From positions 1 through 64,000 of the forward strand of contig DASZXS010000024.1 of NCBI GenBank assembly GCA_035545735.1: a DNA stretch of 64,000 nt. Reading direction: 5' to 3'. Both the position numbers and the translations under genes were made by a program. Of this stretch, positions 61,156 through 64,000 are shown in pieces. Each line of letters starts with the position of its first letter. The stretch's first letter is position 1. The notes beneath the pieces are model-generated. The model had not been told where the DNA came from, did not search any database, and worked only from the letters and a program-made list of their open reading frames with translations. The stretch is from JAJYKC01 sp035545735. Lineage in GTDB: Bacteria; Acidobacteriota; Terriglobia; Bryobacterales; Bryobacteraceae.

Positions 61156-62175
61156 ATGACCTCTCCTCAAGATCTCTGCGTTTCGGACGAACGGCCGTCC
61201 TGGAAGGTCGCCGCGCCTGCCCTCGAAGCCAACGATCTGGTCAAGACGTACGGCCTCGTGCGCGCGCTCGACCGGTTAAGTTTCTCGGTGGAAGCGGGAA
61301 CCATATTTGCCCTCTTAGGGCCGAACGGGGCGGGGAAGTCCACCGCGGTTAAGATTCTCAGCACTCTTTCCCGCCCGGATTCCGGTTCGGCGCAGGTCGC
61401 CGGGTTTGATGTACTGCGCGAGCCGGAGCGGGTGCGGCGGGTGATCGGCTGCGTCGCGCAGAAATCGGGCGTCGATCCGGAGGCCACCGGCCGGGAAAAC
61501 CTCAGCCTGCAAGGCAGGATTCACGGGCTGCGCGGCGCCGGCCTCCGATCCCGGGTGGCGGAGTTGCTGGAGCAGTTTTGCCTGAGCGAAGCGGCGGATC
61601 TCGCGGCCCGGACTTATTCCGGCGGTATGAAGAGAAAACTGGACATCGCCATGGGGCTGATCCACAGGCCTTCGGTGCTCTTTCTCGACGAACCAACTAC
61701 GGGGCTGGATCCGGAGGCGCGCGCGGACCTGTGGGAGGAGGTGTCGCGCCTGGCGAACCGGGACCGCATTACCGTGCTTCTGACTACGCATTACCTGGAG
61801 GAAGCCGACCGGCTCGCCAAGCGTTTGGCGATCGTGGATCGAGGGAAGGTGGTGGTGCAAGGCGCCCCCGAGCAGTTGAAGGGAGAACTCTTCGGAGACG
61901 CAATTCATCTGGAGCTTTCGCAGCCGGAACCCGCGGGCAGGGTGCGCATCGCCCTGGAAAGGGTGAGTGACGTGCGGGACCTGGGATTTGAGGGCCGCTG
62001 CCTGCGGATTCGCTCGCAGCGCGGAGCCACTGCCGCCCCGCCGATCCTGGCCGCGCTGGAGAGCGAAGGGATAAAAGTGACCTCGATTCGCATCGCCCGG
62101 CCTTCGCTCGATGACGTTTACCTGAGATATACCGGGCGTAGTTTTAGCGAAGCCGATTCCGGAACGGCGCAATGA
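61156..62175 (+). CDS. ABC transporter ATPase, DrrA type
   Basis: 339 residues from ATG 61156 (TTG 61150 also open). Walker A LLGPNGAGKST, Q-loop CVAQKSGVDPEATGREN, signature YSGGMKRKLDIAMGL, Walker B SVLFLDEPTTGLDPEA and switch His in LTTHYLEEADRL. The C-terminal extension of about 90 residues is typical of the DrrA/CcmA export family (daunorubicin-type resistance). It couples ATP hydrolysis to the permease encoded next with a 4-bp overlap. Substrate unknown. Confidence 0.88.
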   Translation: MTSPQDLCVSDERPSWKVAAPALEANDLVKTYGLVRALDRLSFSVEAGTIFALLGPNGAGKSTAVKILSTLSRPDSGSAQVAGFDVLREPERVRRVIGCVAQKSGVDPEATGRENLSLQGRIHGLRGAGLRSRVAELLEQFCLSEAADLAARTYSGGMKRKLDIAMGLIHRPSVLFLDEPTTGLDPEARADLWEEVSRLANRDRITVLLTTHYLEEADRLAKRLAIVDRGKVVVQGAPEQLKGELFGDAIHLELSQPEPAGRVRIALERVSDVRDLGFEGRCLRIRSQRGATAAPPILAALESEGIKVTSIRIARPSLDDVYLRYTGRSFSEADSGTAQ

Positions 62176-62945
62176 ATTTCTTCTCTCACTCCTGTTTTCT
62201 CGCCGCGCGTCATCTTCGCGCTTTGATGCGGCAGCCTTGGTACATCGCATTCACCCTGGTGCAGCCGGTCATCTGGCTGCTTCTGTACGGGCAGCTTTTC
62301 CGGAGGGTGGTGGAATTGCCCGGGTTTCACGGCGCATCGTACATCACGTTTCTCACTCCCGGTGTTGTCGTGATGACGGCTCTTTTCTCCGGTGGCTGGA
62401 ACGGCATGTCGATCATCGTGGAAATCGACGGCGGCGTCATGGACCGTTTCCTGGTCTCCCCGGTGAACCGGGGAGCGCTCATTGGCGGGCGTTTGCTCTG
62501 GCTTGCCGTGGTTTGCGTGATCCAATCACTGCTGCTGGCCGGCCTGGGATACATTCTTGGCGCTCGCTTCGACGGCGGAGTGACTGGAATTCTCATCCTG
62601 CTGATGAGCGCGGTTCTGCTCGCCGTGGGCGTTGGAGCCCTGTCGAATGCCATGGCGCTCGCCGTGCGCAAGCAGGAGTCAGTCATCGGCGCAGCGAACT
62701 TCATATTGCTGCCGCTGACATTTCTCTCCCCGGTTTACATGGCCGAAGGGCTTATGCCGGATTGGATCCGCGCGGTGACAAAATTCAATCCTGTGGACTG
62801 GAGTGTGGATGCCGCGCGGGAAGCCCTGAAATCCCATGCCGACTGGCGGTTGATTCTTTCCCGCTTCGGTTTTTTGCTTTTGTTTGCGCTGCTTTCCGGA
62901 TGGATAGCCACGAAATCCTTTCGCGCCTACCAGCAATCGGCGTAG
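62172..62945 (+). CDS. ABC-2 type permease, DrrB type
   Basis: 257 residues with six hydrophobic helices (FLTPGVVVMTALFSGGWNG, VVCVIQSLLLAGLGYILGA, ILILLMSAVLLAVGVGALSN, FILLPLTFLSPVYMAEGLMP, FGFLLLFALLSGWIATKSF). The ABC-2 signature FNPVDWSVDAAREALK is clear. ATG overlaps the ATPase stop (ATGA). Probably exports a lipid, glycan or toxic compound together with the ATPase. Confidence 0.85.
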   Translation: MNFFSHSCFLAARHLRALMRQPWYIAFTLVQPVIWLLLYGQLFRRVVELPGFHGASYITFLTPGVVVMTALFSGGWNGMSIIVEIDGGVMDRFLVSPVNRGALIGGRLLWLAVVCVIQSLLLAGLGYILGARFDGGVTGILILLMSAVLLAVGVGALSNAMALAVRKQESVIGAANFILLPLTFLSPVYMAEGLMPDWIRAVTKFNPVDWSVDAAREALKSHADWRLILSRFGFLLLFALLSGWIATKSFRAYQQSA

Positions 62946-63112
62946 ACCACCGGCTCCAGAGCAAGAATACGCATTTATTTTGCCAGAATATCAATCCCTT
63001 ATTTCTTATTCCCCGAAACGCGCTAATCTAGCAAAAGACAGGATTCGATTTTCCGACTAGTATTGGCTTCATTCGTTTAGTTTCGTGGGGTCATAGAAGG
63101 GGACGTGCAAGT

Positions 63113-64000
63113 ATGCGCACAGCTCGCACCATTTTCACAATTGTGTTTCTCGGAGTCGCCGCCGCATACGGCCAGGCGTTAAGTTCGCTTACCGGCACAG
63201 TTAGCGATCCCAGCGGCGCGGTGGTGCCGGGCGCCAGCGTCACGATTGTCAACGATGCCACACAGGCCAGCCGCGAGACGGTCTCCGATTCCGTGGGACG
63301 ATACTCCTTTCTGCAGGTGCAGCCCGGTATCTATACCGTTACCGGTAAGGCGAGTGGTTTTTCGGACGTCACGATCCACCGTGTTCAGCTTCTTGTGAAT
63401 ACACCCGCGACGGTGGCGATCAACTTCACGGACATCGGCACGGTCGCCAGCGCGGTTTCCGTGACGGCCGAGGGCGGCGCCATCAACACGACGGATGCCT
63501 CGCTGGGCAACGCCATTCGCGGCGCCGCGATCACCCAGCTTCCATTTGAAGGCCGGAACGTGGTTGGCTTGCTTTCCCTCCAGCCCGGCGTCGTATTCCT
63601 GGGCGAGACCCCACCGGGGGCAATTGCCGATCCACGATCCGGGTCGGTCAACGGCGGGAGATCGGATCAGGCGAATGTCACGCTGGACGGCGTTGACGTC
63701 AACGATCAACAAGATCACACCGCGTTTACCAGCGTGTTACGGGTGACTCTGGATTCCGTGGAGGAGTTCCGGACCGTGACGTCGAATCCGGGGGCGGACA
63801 TGGGCCGCAGTTCGGGCGCCCAGGTGACGCTCGTCACCAAGAGCGGCACGAACGCTCTGCATGGCTCCCTGTACGAATTCAATCGAAATACGGCCACCAG
63901 CGCGAATAGTTTCTTTAACAACCTCTCCGGCGTTCCGCGGACAAAGCTGATCCGGAATGTATTCGGAGCGGCGCTCGGCGGACCGGTGAAGAAGGATCGC
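63113..64000 (+). CDS. Oar-like TonB-dependent receptor, N-terminal part (cut by window end)
   Basis: The frame from ATG 63113 is open to the window end (296 codons). Signal peptide (TIFTIVFLGVAAAYGQ), regulatory-like sandwich (LTGTVSDPSGAVVPGASVTI, GRYSFLQVQPGIYTV), then plug domain (LPFEGRNVVGLLSLQPGVVF, VNGGRSDQANVTLDGVDVND, SGAQVTLVTKSGTNALHGSL, GAALGGPVKKD). This is the third such receptor here but the only one without a divergent membrane regulator; the upstream genes are the DrrAB exporter. Confidence 0.85.
   Translation, partial: MRTARTIFTIVFLGVAAAYGQALSSLTGTVSDPSGAVVPGASVTIVNDATQASRETVSDSVGRYSFLQVQPGIYTVTGKASGFSDVTIHRVQLLVNTPATVAINFTDIGTVASAVSVTAEGGAINTTDASLGNAIRGAAITQLPFEGRNVVGLLSLQPGVVFLGETPPGAIADPRSGSVNGGRSDQANVTLDGVDVNDQQDHTAFTSVLRVTLDSVEEFRTVTSNPGADMGRSSGAQVTLVTKSGTNALHGSLYEFNRNTATSANSFFNNLSGVPRTKLIRNVFGAALGGPVKKDR

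Overview
The window is GC-rich bacterial chromosome and reads like an acidobacterium of the Solibacter/Bryobacter type. The indications are three Oar-like TonB-dependent receptors with N-terminal carboxypeptidase-regulatory domains, a duplicated orphan permease of the acidobacterial ADOP type, a DUF1549/DUF1553 plus DUF1501 pair, many Tat-signal secreted proteins (Gfo/Idh/MocA, DUF1080, TIM-barrel, DapA-like, intradiol dioxygenase, ASPIC/UnbV), and hopanoid genes. The assignment rests on gene content only. No rRNA, tRNA or CRISPR array was recognised.

Layout. 1-5.6 kb: end of a QW-motif terpene-cyclase-fold protein, two secreted carbohydrate-type proteins and a DapA-like protein. 5.6-11.4 kb: FGGY kinase with kdsC, an ECF sigma/anti-sigma pair, a two-gene membrane operon (one ABA4-like) divergent from a TetR regulator across a clear operator/promoter, and an intradiol dioxygenase. 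11.5-19.3 kb: endonuclease IV, leuS, and a DUF1553/DUF1501 pair. 19.4-24 kb: ArsR-SDR pair and an NtrY/NtrX-like two-component system. 24-32.1 kb: a four-gene operon (TonB receptor, Gfo/Idh/MocA oxidoreductase, DUF1080 hydrolase, TIM-barrel isomerase-like) divergent from a membrane-anchored DNA-binding regulator. 32.2-38.6 kb: small unknown protein, ADOP permease, nirBD, ROK/polyphosphate-glucokinase-like kinase. 38.7-43 kb: a LolA-like protein and a tightly overlapped hopanoid operon hpnJ, two 4-TM EmrE-like proteins, hpnI. 43-46 kb: a small peptide gene, a B12-type radical SAM enzyme and a sulfotransferase behind their own promoter. 46-55.5 kb: TPR proteins, ASPIC/UnbV FG-GAP protein, three related PQQ-type propellers and a cytochrome c/HhH protein. 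55.6-61 kb: an ISL3 remnant and a second TonB receptor/membrane regulator pair. 61.1-64 kb: a DrrAB-type ABC exporter behind a 28-bp dyad, and the start of a third Oar-like receptor.

Most interesting systems. (a) The 77-aa protein / B12 radical SAM / sulfotransferase cassette at 43.2-46.0 kb resembles a peptide- or lipid-tailoring cluster I cannot match to a described product. (b) Two paralogous ToxR/CadC-topology regulators (30701-32104 and 59774-61045) are each divergent from an Oar-like receptor, suggesting a repeated receptor/regulator module. (c) The first of these modules sits on a probable 3-keto-glycoside utilisation operon. (d) A pair of half-size transporters lies between hpnJ and hpnI and may be a hopanoid-glycolipid flippase.
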